A stretch of DNA of 64,000 nucleotides from Siderastrea radians (GCA_964017195.1 OZ024897.1:34621036-34685035); one strand, 5' to 3'; shown: positions 31,337 through 43,694, counted from the first letter of the stretch. The notes: generated by a model not told the origin, from the letters alone. Program-made: numbers and translations.

Positions 31337-32185
31337 TCAAGTAGAATGATTTCTACCAGCTTGAACGACAGTTGCAAACTATCTCTACTTTGTAACAAAG
31401 GCACTTATACCAAGGCCAAGAGGCCTCTGCTAGCAGGGAATTTTTAGGCTTCCTCGTAGAACTCTAACCCTTGGTTATTTCTTTATCACCTCTACGTGGT
31501 ATCATTCCCTTTGCAATTTACAATGAAACCTTGCCAACCAAACTGGGCAATTAACATATTATAATATAAAATGTTCAATAATTCAATGTAGTAATTCAAG
31601 TGAAAACTATTGCAACTATTGTCAAGTAGAATGATTTCTACCAGCTTGAACGAAAGTTGCAAACTATCTCTACTTTGTAACAAAGGCACTTATACCAAGG
31701 CCAAGAGGCCTCTGCTAGCAGGGAATTTTTAGGCTTTCTCGTAGAACTCTAACCCTTGGTTATTTCTATATCACCTCTAAGTGGTATCATTCCCTTTGCT
31801 ATTTACAATGAAACCTTGCCAACCAAACTGGGAAATTAACATATAATATAAAATGTTCAATAATTCAATGTAGTAATTCAAGTGAAAACTATTGCAACTA
31901 TTGTCAAGTAGAATGATTTCTACCAGCTCGAACCAAAGTTGCAAACTATCACTACTTTGTAACAAAGGCACTTATACCAAGGCCAGGAGGCCTCTGCTAG
32001 CAGGGAATTTTTAGGCTTTCTCGTAGAACTCTAACCCTTGGTTATTTCTATATCACCTCTAAGTGGTATCATTCCCTTTGCTATTTACAATGAAACCTTG
32101 CTAACCAAACTGGGAAATTTACATAATTATTATAACATAAAATGCTCAATAATTCAATGTAGTAATTCAAGTGAAAACTATTGCA
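31337..32185. repeat. Nearly three tandem copies of a 286-bp unit containing the transposon end motif
   Basis: The unit from GTCAAGTAGAATGATTTCTA to about 285 bases on is repeated at 31,621 and 31,906 with few differences. Each copy contains GAGGCCTCTGCTAGCAGGGAA, whose CTCTGCTAGCAGGGAA part is the outer end of the element's TIR. A further degenerate copy of the motif lies near 35,550. Confidence 0.88.
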
Positions 32186-32943
32186 TATTTGACAACAGTC
32201 AAATTTCACTAGAGGCATTTCAGACACCTAGTATACATGTAACGTCAGTTGAATGGGCAGTTGCATTTTTTATCCGCAGCTCCCCCATTGAGGACCTCTG
32301 TAATTCCAGGGTGAGACCCTTTCAGAAGGGTAGAATTCCAGGTTGGGTACCCTATAAAAGGGTGAAATTCTAGGGTGGTTATGTCAAAAGTAATATGTAA
32401 TTCCAGGGTGAGTAAACATGAATTCCAGGGTGGGTAGCTGGAACAAGGGTCCTCAACAGGGGGTGGGGATTAAACAGGTGACTGCCCAATCCCTAAACTA
32501 TACTCCCTGTAGGAGGAGCAAATTAAAGATCTCATTGAAATGCATGTAATTTGTGTATAGTCATGGTCAAATGAAGTCAAGTGCAACCATCATTTTTGAG
32601 CAATTGTAAATAAATTCAAATTGCACCTTCTTGTGCTATCACCACTTTGTCTCTAAGATAAACTGTTGTACACCTATATAAAAAACACCGTTGCTTTGGT
32701 TGGTCAGCGTGTGATACATGTAGTTAGCAGTTTCCAGTGAATACGTAGTGTTAAAAGTAACAAAACATGACAAAACAATGCTTCCAGCAGTAAGGTTTGT
32801 TGTTTTGATGGTTAACCACTCAACCACCAATTGCCAATTACCAGTCGACAACTACTTACCAAATGCCAACCACCAAAGCAACATCGTTTTATTAAAGCAT
32901 AATGATCACAGCAATGGTAGAAACCTATAACCAAGACAAGGGA
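32186..32943. other. Spacer with an AATTCCAGGGTG repeat cluster
   Basis: Between about 32,253 and 32,490, AATTCCAGGGTG recurs four to five times, bracketed by GGGCAGTTGC and GTGACTGCCC. This looks like a small non-autonomous element. The rest shows no gene. Confidence 0.45.
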
Positions 32944-35900
32944 TTAAAACTTATAATAAGCATGATTTTGTCTATGCCACTTTTTTTGATGCTGGCGAAT
33001 CCAACGGTGTAGCTGCTTGACATTTACTCCATTATACAGATCATTTTCTACCTCTGGAAAGCAAGTATATTTCCTACCGGCCTTGAAGTTGAAGACATTT
33101 GCTTTCTTGTGAACTTGTTCCAGCACAGTAACAAATGTCTGCTGCTTGACCTTGTTGGTGTGGTGGGTGGCACGTGTCCCCTGCGCGAGGTCTTCCTTGG
33201 ACTGTTGCAGGAGTCCTAGGAGTGGCCCTGTAGCTTTGGTTGAAGATTCGATTGAATTGTTGTTTACATTAGGTGCACCCATTGCACGGATACTCTCCTT
33301 TGACACCTTATTTATCTGTTCTAGTCTAAGGTCCCTTGATATACACTTCCCTTGCCCTCCCTTTGTGGAAGCAAAACGGTTCCACTTCAGTCTATGTGCC
33401 TCTCTTGGAGTAAGCAAACCAAGCTGTGATGCCTTTAGGCGTAGTGCAGCTAATGCATATTTGGTATGGTTGTTTGCCCGGTAAAAAACAGTCAGAAAAT
33501 TCCACACTCTCAAGAGCCGTTCGCCATCACCTTCCTTTACAGAGTCGTCTGCATTTCTAAGGAGTAGACCAATGCTAAGGTGGAGGCATCCATAATTATA
33601 CACAAAATCTTCCTTTCCCTCCTTCACATCTACTTTATTTTCACCTGTTGGTTCTTCTTCATCTGCTACTGTAAGGTCATGCTCTTTTTTCTCGTGCTTA
33701 GCACGACATTTCGCATACTTGAAAACTCTGTTGCAACCTTGGCCACGACAGGGTAAGTCAGGACGAGGATTATAAGCTGCAATGAGATTAGGAAGGCGAG
33801 ATACTCCTGGCATTACAAACTTCTCGAGCATGGAACTTACTTCTTTGTGAAGCCATGTTCTTTGTGCTTCCTTGCTGGACTTCTTAAGATTTTCTGGCAT
33901 CACATTCTTTGTTGGTTTGCTTTCTGTATCTTCCATTCCAAAATGATTGAGGGTTGCTGCGATAATGAAGGCATCCACCTCTATTGCAAAGAACTCTTTC
34001 ACTGAATCATAGTGGTCTAGAGGGTCTTTGAGAGCATTATTATTCCCAGCCACAATTGCATTGCTTGCCATTGTTCCCCAATCCATAACTGAATTAGGCT
34101 TCCGCAAAATGTTGACAGCAAGCTGCAAAGAATGACAGTAGGAGACCAAAATCAGCACTAAGTCTTATGGTCTAAAAATCTCATGCTTACAAACTTCTTG
34201 GAACACCTTTGGGCAGACTTTGTCAAAAATTTGTGCTACATTTTTGTTTAATGATTATGGTTTGTTAGAGTGAAAACAGTATTTCTTTGATAAATTACAA
34301 ATAACAAATTTGTAAAAAAAAAATGGCATTGAAAAAATGTTAAACCTTAAACAGCCCCTAGACTAGTCACAAAATTGACTATCTGCAATATTGTACAATT
34401 TTGTGAAATTTTGTTTAATTAATGTTTGACATAAATACTGTTTGCATTCTACATGCTAGCAAACAATGAACAGCAACTATCCATCTGGAGTCAATGTGTG
34501 GTTCAACAGGGTGTCCTTTATATTTTACTTATTGCTTCACTATTATGAACTTCAAACAAATTCCTGCCCCTTCCACAAAATTGCATTATTATTTTAAAAT
34601 TATAGGCAATTTTTTGCTCACAAAATTAGGCAAATGGCATGTTTCTGCCCCTTGGAGAAGCTTCTCACTGCTATGGGAGTTTAATGGGAAACTACACATT
34701 GTTAGAATGTAACCAAAAACAATTGAAGGTAATCCTACACTGAATTTTGTATTAGAGTTTGTAACCAAATGTGTCCCCCCCCCCGCCTAAAGAAGAGAAA
34801 TGCAACACACCTGGTATGCAATGCGTATGGCATGCCAATCCTCATTCTTACTCCAAACCCCATCTAGTCTCTCGTTCACATTTCTGCCATCTGCCCGAGC
34901 CTTCTGGACATTTCTTGCCCTTTCCTCTGTAAGTTGGTCACCACCAAAACAAACAAAGTCAGCAGGAGTATTTTGGCCATTCACGTGTGACATAGGCACG
35001 TATTTGCTATGGAGGTGCTCCAAGATGTCCACCATATCTTCATTAAGGGTTTCGTTTTTTGGAAGGCAACCAAGAGGTATCTATAAAAAACAAAGATTGT
35101 CAACAGACCAAAGAAACAATCTGAGTAACCATTCACTGGGCACTCAATTTATACCATATAGAATGTTCTCATTGTTTACCTTATTGGCAATTTTTCAGGC
35201 GGTGGCTGTGCTCACAGTGGGTGGCTCCTCCTAAACTGTTCTACATGTGGTACAGGATTAAATGGAGCCGAAACCACATGTAGAATAGTATTTATGCGGT
35301 GTATAAACATATTAGGTCTCCTAAGATTTTTGAATTGCACAGAAATGTGATTCAAATTTTCAGAAATTTGGGCTATTTTGACTCTCAAAAAGGTCACCTA
35401 CAATTTTTGTACATCAATTTCAGAAAACCTATAATGTTTACTTCCGTAGAATTTTCAAAACCTTAGATTCTCATCCAAACAGAAGAACAATTTTAGGGGA
35501 TTATGCATTCCTCGTGCATTGGAAATAAAAATGAAAAGATTAAAACATTCCCTGCTAGCTGAGGCCCCTTCTTCTTTGCATTTTCTGAAAGGGAAAGATG
35601 TCCCTTCTAGCAAGGAACCAGCAATGGCACCTAATTGCCTAATCTCTAACCACCTACAGCATTTCTTATTATTCCTACTTGCAAACATTATGGCAGCCCT
35701 GTAACAACATATGTAAAGTTATAAACGCACCTCATTGGATGGAATTTTCATTGCTTCGCTGTACTCATGTGGTATGTGGTACAGAACAACAGGCTTCAAG
35801 AAATGGAATGCTGCTAGTTGTTTAACCATGACACGGGTCCACAGTGGAATTAGATCTTTCTTAAGCTTCTCGACATCATCCAAGGAAGGCAGAAACTCAT

Positions 35901-38900
35901 GTACTTGGACAGCATCAAGAGTCCTACCAGTCATATCAGGTAAATGTCCTCCAGTAACGACATCCTCCATGGCAACCAGGTTAAATGTATGAAGGGACTT
36001 GTTCTTGTTGGAGTTATCCATATGCCTGACATTAATATGTAGATCCAGGTTGTCTCCAATGATCTGGTACCCTTTAGGAGCTGAGTGATTTGCAATCTCA
36101 ATAGACTTGTTGATAGCATTTAAAGTGTCATCACCTGGTTCTGTTTATTTTGCAACAAAAGTAAATGTATCCTTGACAACCTTGGCACTCATTTGCTTCT
36201 CCAATAGCTTCTTTCCAATACTTTGAACAACATGGGTTGGGTTGTAGAGGCATGCGAGGTTTAATGAGGAGGCATCAACGGTTACAGCATCCCTACTGAC
36301 ACCACTTGCATTTATCATGCTGCAGTCACTCAGTCCATCTGCCATGAAGCAGGAACACAACTGTCCAATTTGGGGTAGTTCTGGCAGATATTGTAAGCTC
36401 TGTACACATTTTTTTACAATTTCCAGGCACTGCACCATGTCCTTATGTTGCTCGATGGTGCTCTTCCAATTTAGAAGAGTCTTGTCATGGTCACTTCCCA
36501 TTTCCTTGGCCTTTGCTGTTAGCTGTGTAGGATGGACTGTAATGCCATGGGCTTTCATAAGTTCCAATCCCTTTAAATCAAAAAAAGTATTTTTTACGAA
36601 GAAATGGGATTTCATTTCCATATGAGTAATGAGTCGAAATTATTTTTTACGAAGAAATGGGATTTCATTTCCATATGAGTAATGAGTCGAAATTACACCT
36701 CAAATTTTGCAAAGCAACTCCCATTTTTACTTTCCTCAGGGGGGGGGGGACGGCTAATATAAACCCCTTCAAGGTGCCAACAAATATCAAATTAATTGTT
36801 TTCTTTAAATAATGCAAAATTACAGACTAAGTAATCAAATGTCTCCTGTTATAAAAAATGTCATCATCGCATTTTTAATTGGAGCAAAATCACTTGTATC
36901 TTACAACCATCTCCTAGAAACCTTAGAAATGGTACCTTCTTAATAAAACATAGCTTTTTCTTTGTTTCACTTTATATGTACCCCCACTTAGTCGGCATTG
37001 TTTTTTAAACCCCTCCCCTCGCCCAAGGGTCCAGAATTTCCAGATGGGCCAACCTCCCCACCCTTCAGAAATCCATACTTTTTTCATACTATCCTAAGAA
37101 TTGTAAGGGGACAGAACCCTACCCTTCACAATTTCCTTACCCTGACCGTGAGAGTGGTACAGATATTTCTATAATTGCCCAATTGAGCTTTTCAAAGTAT
37201 AGATTCTTTGAACTTAGCATCTCAAGGGGGAGGAAGCATAGCAAGCTGACAGACTCAGGTCTACCAATTTTTCAGTAATATATCTGTTTACTCAGTCAGC
37301 TCTGTTAAACTACAAACAGTTAAAAGGTCCCCCCAGGGGTGGCACCTCAGTGAAAGGTATAATGTTATTTACAATCACCATACTAACCATTTGCCCTGCC
37401 CCAGAGAAGCGAAGTATCAAACCAATGCGGTATGCCAAGGCAGACATCTGTGCACATCGGTTTTGAAGCATGGTTGCAGCAATGGTAGCAATGGCAGTAT
37501 CTACTTGCTCCCCATCCTCCTGCTTGCGCTTTTTGGCCTTAGAGACACAAAGGGTGTAGAGCAGCTCAGTTGTCAAAGGAGCTTTTGCTTTCAACTCTGC
37601 AACAAAATCAGCCAGCTTGAAGTATGGTAACAGATCATGACGGGTTTGCCTCAGAACACTTGGTTCCTTTGTTGACGTAAGATCCATCATTTCCTTCTCC
37701 ATTTTCTTGAACAATAGCTTCTTTGCATCGGTGAAGTCTGTGCATGTCCTCAGCAAGGCTGCCATGGCCAACTTGGGAAGCCCTAGGGCCATGTACTTCA
37801 CTATAGAGGCGGTTTTCTTGTCCGACAGCTTAACTCTTCTAGGCCCAGAGGGATAATTGATAGTAATCTGTTGAAAACATGCCAAAAAAATAATAAATAA
37901 TAATTTTTCTGAATTTGCACCAGTTTTTATAGGTTTACTTGCGTGGCGTGTCTGACTTTCTTTAAAGCTAGAAGAGGCCTATTTTTATGTGCGCAAAGTT
38001 TCTAAAAAACGTAAAGCTTGTAAGCATATCGCTAAACACAGAGTCAGGTGCGCTTTTTCTAACATTATGAAAACATACAGAAACTTTTTTTCCGCTCTAG
38101 AAAATATAGCTCTCAGCTCACCGAATACAAACGAAACAAGACGTAGCTTGGAAAACGCATCGAGGTTCACGATACTTTTTAGACCACCAATTTTAAGCAA
38201 TCGATTCTTTCATTTCTTTGAGTAAAATAGCTCCCGCGGATAACTTGGAAACACAAACTTATCTTAATAGAAAATAAGACTTCTAATAACATTTTGTCAA
38301 GTTAACTACAATAAACATTGTAAGTTAAGCTTAAATCAGAAGTTTGCGCACTTCTCACCTCAACCTCGACTTCATCCTCTCCAGTATTTGCCGTAAGTTC
38401 AGCATCAACTGTAACTTCTCCGCTATTCTCCTGATCCTCTGTTTCATTAGTTGTGCTGGAGTCAAAGTGGAAGTCGAAATCTTCCCCAAGCAAAAGGGAG
38501 AGGAACGATTCTCGCGGTTGTTCGACTTCGGGCGGTACATCTCCTTCGCACTGGACTACAACATCCAAATTGGCATACGAGTGATCGTGCGAAACAAATT
38601 CTGGACTTCTCAAATTTTCAACACTGGTGCTCAATGGAAAAACACCGAGCTCTTCTACTCCATCTTTCTCGCTGCAAATGGCCTTCCTTGATTTAGCTTG
38701 TTTGTTTACATTCCTAGGACTTTCCTTGGACAGCCGTTTGTACCGCGGAGGCGAGAGTTGGGCGGTTCCTCCAGCGCATTGCCTCTCACTTGTAGAATTA
38801 AGCTTATTTGCACGATACTTGTTGATGACAACCGCTGCGTCTTGTTCCAGAATCAATTTTCTCTTGATTATAGAGTCCAGCTTTCGTTTGCAGGATTTGC

Positions 38901-39147
38901 AAACCCGTCGAGATGACAAGGAAAAATCCGGAGCCTTCCCAAGAAGGGTTGTTAAATTCTCTTCGATTTCTGGAGTTGTGGTCGTGTTAAAAAAGCTTCC
39001 TTGTCCAGATAACTTGAAATTAGTACCGCAAATTAGACAACAACTATCACTAGACAAATTTTCTACTTTTTTTAGGGGGGTTTTTGGTGAACTGGTTGGT
39101 ATTTTTCTCTTTTTCCTACACGGAGAGTTGACCGGCGTGTGAGACAT
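32944..39147 (-). pseudogene. Five-exon DUF6589-like putative transposase (about 1,185 codons), one nonsense codon
   Basis: Exons: 39147-38359, 37867-37388, 36570-35731, 35080-34811 and 34122-32944, all with GT/AG borders and all phase 0. Exon 1 has a zinc-ribbon-like CCLICGTNF...CKSCKRKLD. Exon 2 contains MSALAYRIGLILRFSGAGQM. Exon 3 contains YQIIGDNLDLHINVRHM (a conserved Asp-containing GDNLD motif), exon 4 FGGDQLTEERARN, and exon 5 a CRGQGCNRVFKYAKCRAKHEK Cys/His cluster. I recognise the GDNLD and GDQLT pair from DUF6589 proteins, abundant in cnidarian and fungal genomes. A TAA at 36145-36147 interrupts exon 3; everything else is open. Its place at the right TIR, convergent with the helicase, makes it the candidate transposase. 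That role is inferred. Confidence 0.7.
36589..36694. repeat. Tandem duplication of a 52-bp unit
   Basis: ATTTTTTACGAAGAAATGGG through GAGTCGAA occurs twice head to tail at the 5' border of exon 3 of the DUF6589-like gene, placing a second copy inside intron 2. Confidence 0.9.
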
Positions 39148-39292
39148 AACGCGCCATTCACGACAACAAAACTGCGCGGGTTTTTCAATTTTGGCGCGCC
39201 AGTTGAGAAGAGTCGTCAGCTGATCACGTGCTAAAAGCATCACGTGACGTTTCGGTCGCTAAGTAACCGTGGCGCATGCTCAACACAGTTCA

Positions 39293-39376
39293 TTTCGACC
39301 CATGGCAGAGGTCGCTTTTCGTCGCGTCCGTCAGCTCAGCGAATACAAAGGAAAAGGGGCCTCTGCTAGCAGGGAA
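39293..39376 (-). repeat. Right 84-bp terminal inverted repeat
   Basis: Perfect inverse of 27759-27842, followed by the duplicated GTACTTTTA at 39377-39385. Confidence 0.92.
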
Positions 39377-39385
39377 GTACTTTTA

Positions 39386-39543
39386 CTTACATTAGGTAAA
39401 AACCAACTAGTAGCTTTACGGTAATCGAGTGATGGGAAACTACTAGTACTAAAATAAACTGCACGAGTTGCTTGGATCCAAGTATGATGCAAGACTGACG
39501 TGACCCAAAACTGATGTTTGTTATTTAGAAGCACATCACCCAA
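39386..39543 (-). pseudogene. gag N-terminal codons of the split DIRS/Ngaro element
   Basis: From ATG 39543 the minus strand encodes about 53 residues (for example VLLNNKHQFWVTSVLHHTWI and FLPNVSKS) before reaching the TSD. The frame is compatible with the gag sequence at 27758 on the other side of the 11.6-kb element. The ORF reading on into the TIR (to 39331) is an artefact of the insertion. Confidence 0.6.
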
Positions 39544-41324
39544 TAAACTATCGGCTGATGCTCCCCGTAAAGCTGTATGCCTGCATCTTCGTGTTCAGTT
39601 CTTTTGACACTGTTTAGTTGCAATAATTGTTAGCAATATAAAGTCTGGGGATTTCCATTGAAAACTGTAGCATTTAAATGTAATGAGTTCAACAATTCTT
39701 TAGTGGAAATATTCTTGTTTGAAAGATATTATTGGAAGGTAAACAATCTTAAATGACCTCCATGTTTTAGCCTTTGTTTACTCGATGAAAACTAATTTAC
39801 ATTGCAAGAAAACGTGAATGATATCATTGTGTTTTTGTAACAATGTTTTATAGGCTGTAGGGAAACCAAAACTATGTTGTTGACCACATCAAAGGGCCTG
39901 CTTCTCTGCAGATGTTAAGCATTTGAGAAAATGGATGATAACATGTTTAACTAAAATTCATTTATTTTATTTATTAATTGGCTGTGGTGGTCATTTAGGA
40001 ATTGCGTTCATGCGTGTAGGTGCAAGTTCAAGAAGCCAACTTTGACTTTTGGTGGAAATCAATTCATGAAAGCTGTATTGGTAATATGATGAACAATTTT
40101 ACCAGTCCTTATACTTTAAGACCCACCTTCACCCAAATGGCCTTGCAACCGTTTGGTATTGTTTTCAAATGGCTTTATTGTCCTTCTCGCGATCTGATTG
40201 GTTGCCAGAATATTTCTGCGAGCGAGAAAATCGTCACATATATTTAAAACAAATCGAAACAGCGAACTCGTAGGGATTTGCACCAATCTACATGAATGAC
40301 CTCAATCTACAAGTCTTTTGGCTTCCATGAAATGCATTTACTCCCCAAAATGTTGGAATTATGTGTAGTTCGCCACATGAAAGTTTCAATGAAATAGAAA
40401 GCGAGAACTCAGTTTATGTTTTCATTTCTAATTGCCAGCAAGCGACTAACATTTACTTCGACATTCGATTGTTGTTGTTTGCAAATTGCAATCGTATTGT
40501 CTTATAAAGAAACAGTGATTTTGAAGGTCTTTCCAAGTCATTATAGAGGTTGGTCTGAAGGGGAATACATGTAAACAGCGTATACAATTGGATAGCAACT
40601 CACTGATTATCGCTCACAAAATAGCACTTGTCCGGTGACTCCTGCATTACAATTCTAACCTTTGAAAGCCAGCCATACATATGTACTAATCTTCGATCAA
40701 ATCTACCTGAACCTATGGCTAACTAAGAAAACTATTATTGAATTCAATCATACGACGATAGACACAGAGGAGGAAAAAGAAACCAGTTCTGCAAAACCAT
40801 TCATTTATTACACAGTCGCAAACCATTTTGTTTACATCCCGCGAATAAAATCGAATCGTACGAATCAAACTTACTTGCGAAGGTCCCACATCCAATACAA
40901 TCAGATCACTACAAGAGATTCATTAAATCTCTGTTTTTTTTTTGCTTCATAACACAAGCTCCTCCGAGACGAATACTGACAATATTTTCCTTTGGGATAA
41001 CCATACAGCATCTTCAACTGCGAGGTATCTTTGGCAGCAAACATACTGGACAAAGAAGGAGTGAAAAAGAATATGCTTGGCCAGCACAGCCACAAAATAA
41101 TTCCTGGAAACGACAGCTTGATAATTGAAGAATAAATTCCAGCATGCTTATGGACAATTTTCAACAAGATGACTCTGAAGGAAACGGATTTTCAAAGAAA
41201 ACCTGCTCAGAAACAATTTCGTGTTGCACGAAATTCATATACAGCAACCGCGGTGCGCAAGGCCTTTTGGGTGAAGGTGGGCGTTAAATGAAAATGAAAA
41301 TTTAAGCCGGTCATATCATAAGTT
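39544..41324. other. Probable 5' region of the DIRS/Ngaro element and unassigned DNA
   Basis: No domain-bearing ORF. A segment near 40,120-40,165 (ACCTTCACCCAAATGGCCTTG) is repeated in inverse near 41,255-41,275. Split-repeat ends expected for a DIRS/Ngaro element were not resolved. Confidence 0.3.
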
Positions 41325-41525
41325 GGTGAGGTATGATTGTCCAGGTGAGTGTAGTCCTGAGAAGGAATGTTTGTGGTGACATTGACTGACATTTCGACAA
41401 CCTGAGCGAATTCATCATCAGTGCAGAGTCAAGCCAGCTGGCTCTGATGATGTCAATGTCAGTCGATGTCACCACAAACAGTCCTTCTCAGGAGTACATT
41501 CCCCCAGACGATCATACTTCACGGA
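41325..41525. repeat. Inverted repeat, possibly a Penelope-like terminal segment
   Basis: Arms at about 41,330-41,400 (TGTAGTCCTGAGAAGGA...GTGGTGACATTGACTGACAT) and about 41,447-41,520 (inverse) flank a short TCATCATCAGTGCAGAGTC centre. Similar sequence is familiar to me from terminal repeats in cnidarian genomes, but the class is uncertain. Confidence 0.5.
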
Positions 41526-41529
41526 CTTA

Positions 41530-43235
41530 TGGTTATAATTTTAAAGAAAAGATGGAGTTGTGTTTGAACAGACATGCACTGAATTTTGCTTTATTCTCAT
41601 TTCAATTCCAGCTTTCTTCAAATTTGAATTCATAAAATTTTGACTTTCTCACATGTACCTGGGACGTTTGTTCATCATTTGACTCCCGACCAGTGTTTTT
41701 AATGTGATTAGTAACCACTGTAGCTGATATTTGTTTATATCACAAGGGACAAAAATGAAATCTGTAACCATGCTTTTTTGCAGATTAATAATAATTGGAG
41801 GTGATATAGCACATTGGTTTTTCTGAAGGCACATTTTAAAAATTATTGTATCCTGTTTGTTGCAGCCTTTCTTATAAAGTTCTTTATGCTCCATACATGC
41901 CTGCATACATGCAGCTGAAGGTAGTGATATTGAACAACAATCACATTAATTTTTGAGGTTTTTTTGAAATATAAAATACAGAATAAAGTTAGAGTGATTT
42001 TACTTAACTCGTGAAACAATCTCTAACAATTAGTGTCTAATAGTCAAAGCTGAACAGAAGCAAACAATGGAATTAGTATGTAATTAGTGCGTAATAGTTT
42101 AGTATCTATTTCACGGGTTAATTCAAATCACTCTAAGAGAATTGCCCTTTTCACGGTTACCTTTGCTTATTTGCATTACAATGTATTTGAACGTGGATGT
42201 GAGGCAATTTCGGGTAATTTTGCAGTTTCTGCCCGAAATTGCCTCACATTCACGTTCAAATACATTGTAATGCAAATAAGAAAAGTTAACTGTGAAAAGG
42301 GCTATTGTTAATATATATTTTAAAATCATGTTTTAATTGTAAATTATTTGTACTTTCTTTATTTTCATTTTAGCTGTACGTAATCTAATTGCAATACTGT
42401 TGTCTTATCAACTCAATTGATACATGCATGTATCTGACAATGTAATTTCCATGGCTAATGAATTCCTATTTGGCTTTGTTCTGCTCTGTTTTTTTTCATT
42501 GTTCTATGACAAAATTATTGTAATTAGGTGTATACCAGTATTTATAGTGACTTAAAACCCTCAATGCTCCTAAACCTTTTAAGCCCTAATATAAACATGC
42601 ATATTCTCATTACTGATCTCCATACATTTCTTATGTATCATCCTCAGTGATCACTTCCTTTATTCTTGTCACTTAAATGTTCAAAGAAGTGGTATTCATG
42701 TAAAGAGAAATTTCATTTTCATCAGGGCTTAGGGCTTAAAGGGTTAAGGGGGAAAAAAATTTAAAATGGTTTTAAAGCACACAAAAGAAATTTTTTGTTC
42801 CTGTTCCAGATAATAATTTAAGAAAATTGAATTTTGAGCCAGTTATAATTTTAAACAAAAGATAGTGTTGTTGAAGTTTCCTATACTGTCATTTGAATTC
42901 CAACTTTCTTCAAATTGGAAATCATAAAGTTTTGACTTTCTTACTTGGGAAGATTGTTCATTAGGGCTTCACCAGAGTTCTTCCGGTTTTTCAGTCAAAA
43001 TTTGAAACAATTTGAAAAGGTTTTATTTAACCATTTATTTTCTGTAGATTGAATAACCAGAGGTTCTAAAGGACATCAGTCTTTCTAAAGTGTATTTCAC
43101 AAAACTATCCAGCCTTAATTATAAAGTTCTTTTTATGCTCCATGGATGCATGCAGATGGAAGTAGTCATATTGAAAAACAACTAAATTTATGAGATTTTT
43201 TGGAAATATAAAAAACAGAAAGATTTTAAGGGAAC
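41530..43235. repeat. Diverged tandem segmental duplication
   Basis: About 41,531-42,360 and about 42,838-43,235 (continuing at 47,945) share ordered blocks: TATAATTTTAAA-AAAAGAT, CAACTTTCTTCAAATT, CATAAA-TTTTGACTTTCT, AAGTTCTTT-TATGCTCCAT and a TTTTGAAATATAAA-ACAG stretch. The second copy is interrupted by the two TTAA transposons. No genes are recognised in either copy. Confidence 0.6.
42140..42306. mobile_element. About 165-bp near-perfect foldback MITE
   Basis: Arms of about 75 bases (GCCCTTTTCAC...ATTTGCATTACAATGTATTT...GTGAGGCAATTTCGGG) are nearly perfect inverses with a loop of about 17 bases. The transcript would fold into a long hairpin. Confidence 0.85.
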
Positions 43236-43472
43236 TTAAGGGCCCATTAAAGTATCTCGTTGCTATGATACGCGGTTGCCATGCACGTGCAATTTTACTT
43301 CCGGTCGTCCGCAAATTTTTCACGCGCTTTTTGGCCTCCCGGCGCCGGCCCGTCGCCGATTCAAGTCGCCGATAATTTTTTTATTTCGTTGCGACAAACA
43401 CAAAAGAAACTTTTTTGTTTACTTTTTAAATTGATTTTAATTTTTCTGCTTTACGTTTACAACATGTAAGTT

Positions 43473-43694
43473 GTGCCTTTATTTCTTAAACTGGGTGTTT
43501 CAGTTGAAAATGAACTCGAAGCTATCCACGTACGCACGTTAGCAGAAAGCGCAGCGATGGCTGCAAGTCGATGGGGAAATGCAGATCGCGAAAAGCCGAC
43601 ATTCAAAGATTTTCAGTCTCAGGTCGGGGATAGAAATGTCAGTGATGCGGAGGCATACCGAAATAAGTACTGTGCCATCATCCCGAACCCATAA
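43473..43694 (+). pseudogene. Fragment within the GGGCCC element
   Basis: A 73-codon stretch (LGVSVENELEAIHVRTLAESAA...) of Ala/Arg-rich sequence precedes the transposase fragment on the same strand. No domain is recognised. It could be a 5' portion of the same decayed gene. Confidence 0.25.

Larger units (their letters stand above)
27759..39376. mobile_element. 11,618-bp DNA transposon with perfect 84-bp TIRs, helicase and DUF6589-like gene
   Basis: Bases 27759-27842 and the inverse of 39293-39376 are identical over 84 positions, starting TTCCCTGCTAGCAGAGGCC. A 9-bp duplication (GTACTTTTA) flanks the unit, and the interrupted gag frame resumes beyond it. Two convergent genes fill it: a RecQ-like helicase starting 150 bases inside the left TIR, and a five-exon gene starting 146 bases inside the right TIR. 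The 9-bp duplication suggests Mutator-type integration, while a large helicase recalls Academ-type elements. I cannot place it in a named superfamily with confidence. Confidence 0.85.

Noticed and set aside
31337..32185. CRISPR-like array
   Set aside because: The 286-bp units are whole-unit tandem duplications in a eukaryotic transposon, with no short repeat/variable spacer pattern.
32038..32373. 111-aa plus-strand ORF
   Set aside because: Built from the third 286-bp repeat and a MITE-like sequence; similar ORFs on the other strand come from the same repeats.
38344..39142. Plus-strand ORFs of 115, 72 and 171 aa
   Set aside because: They lie opposite exon 1 of the DUF6589-like gene and lack domains.
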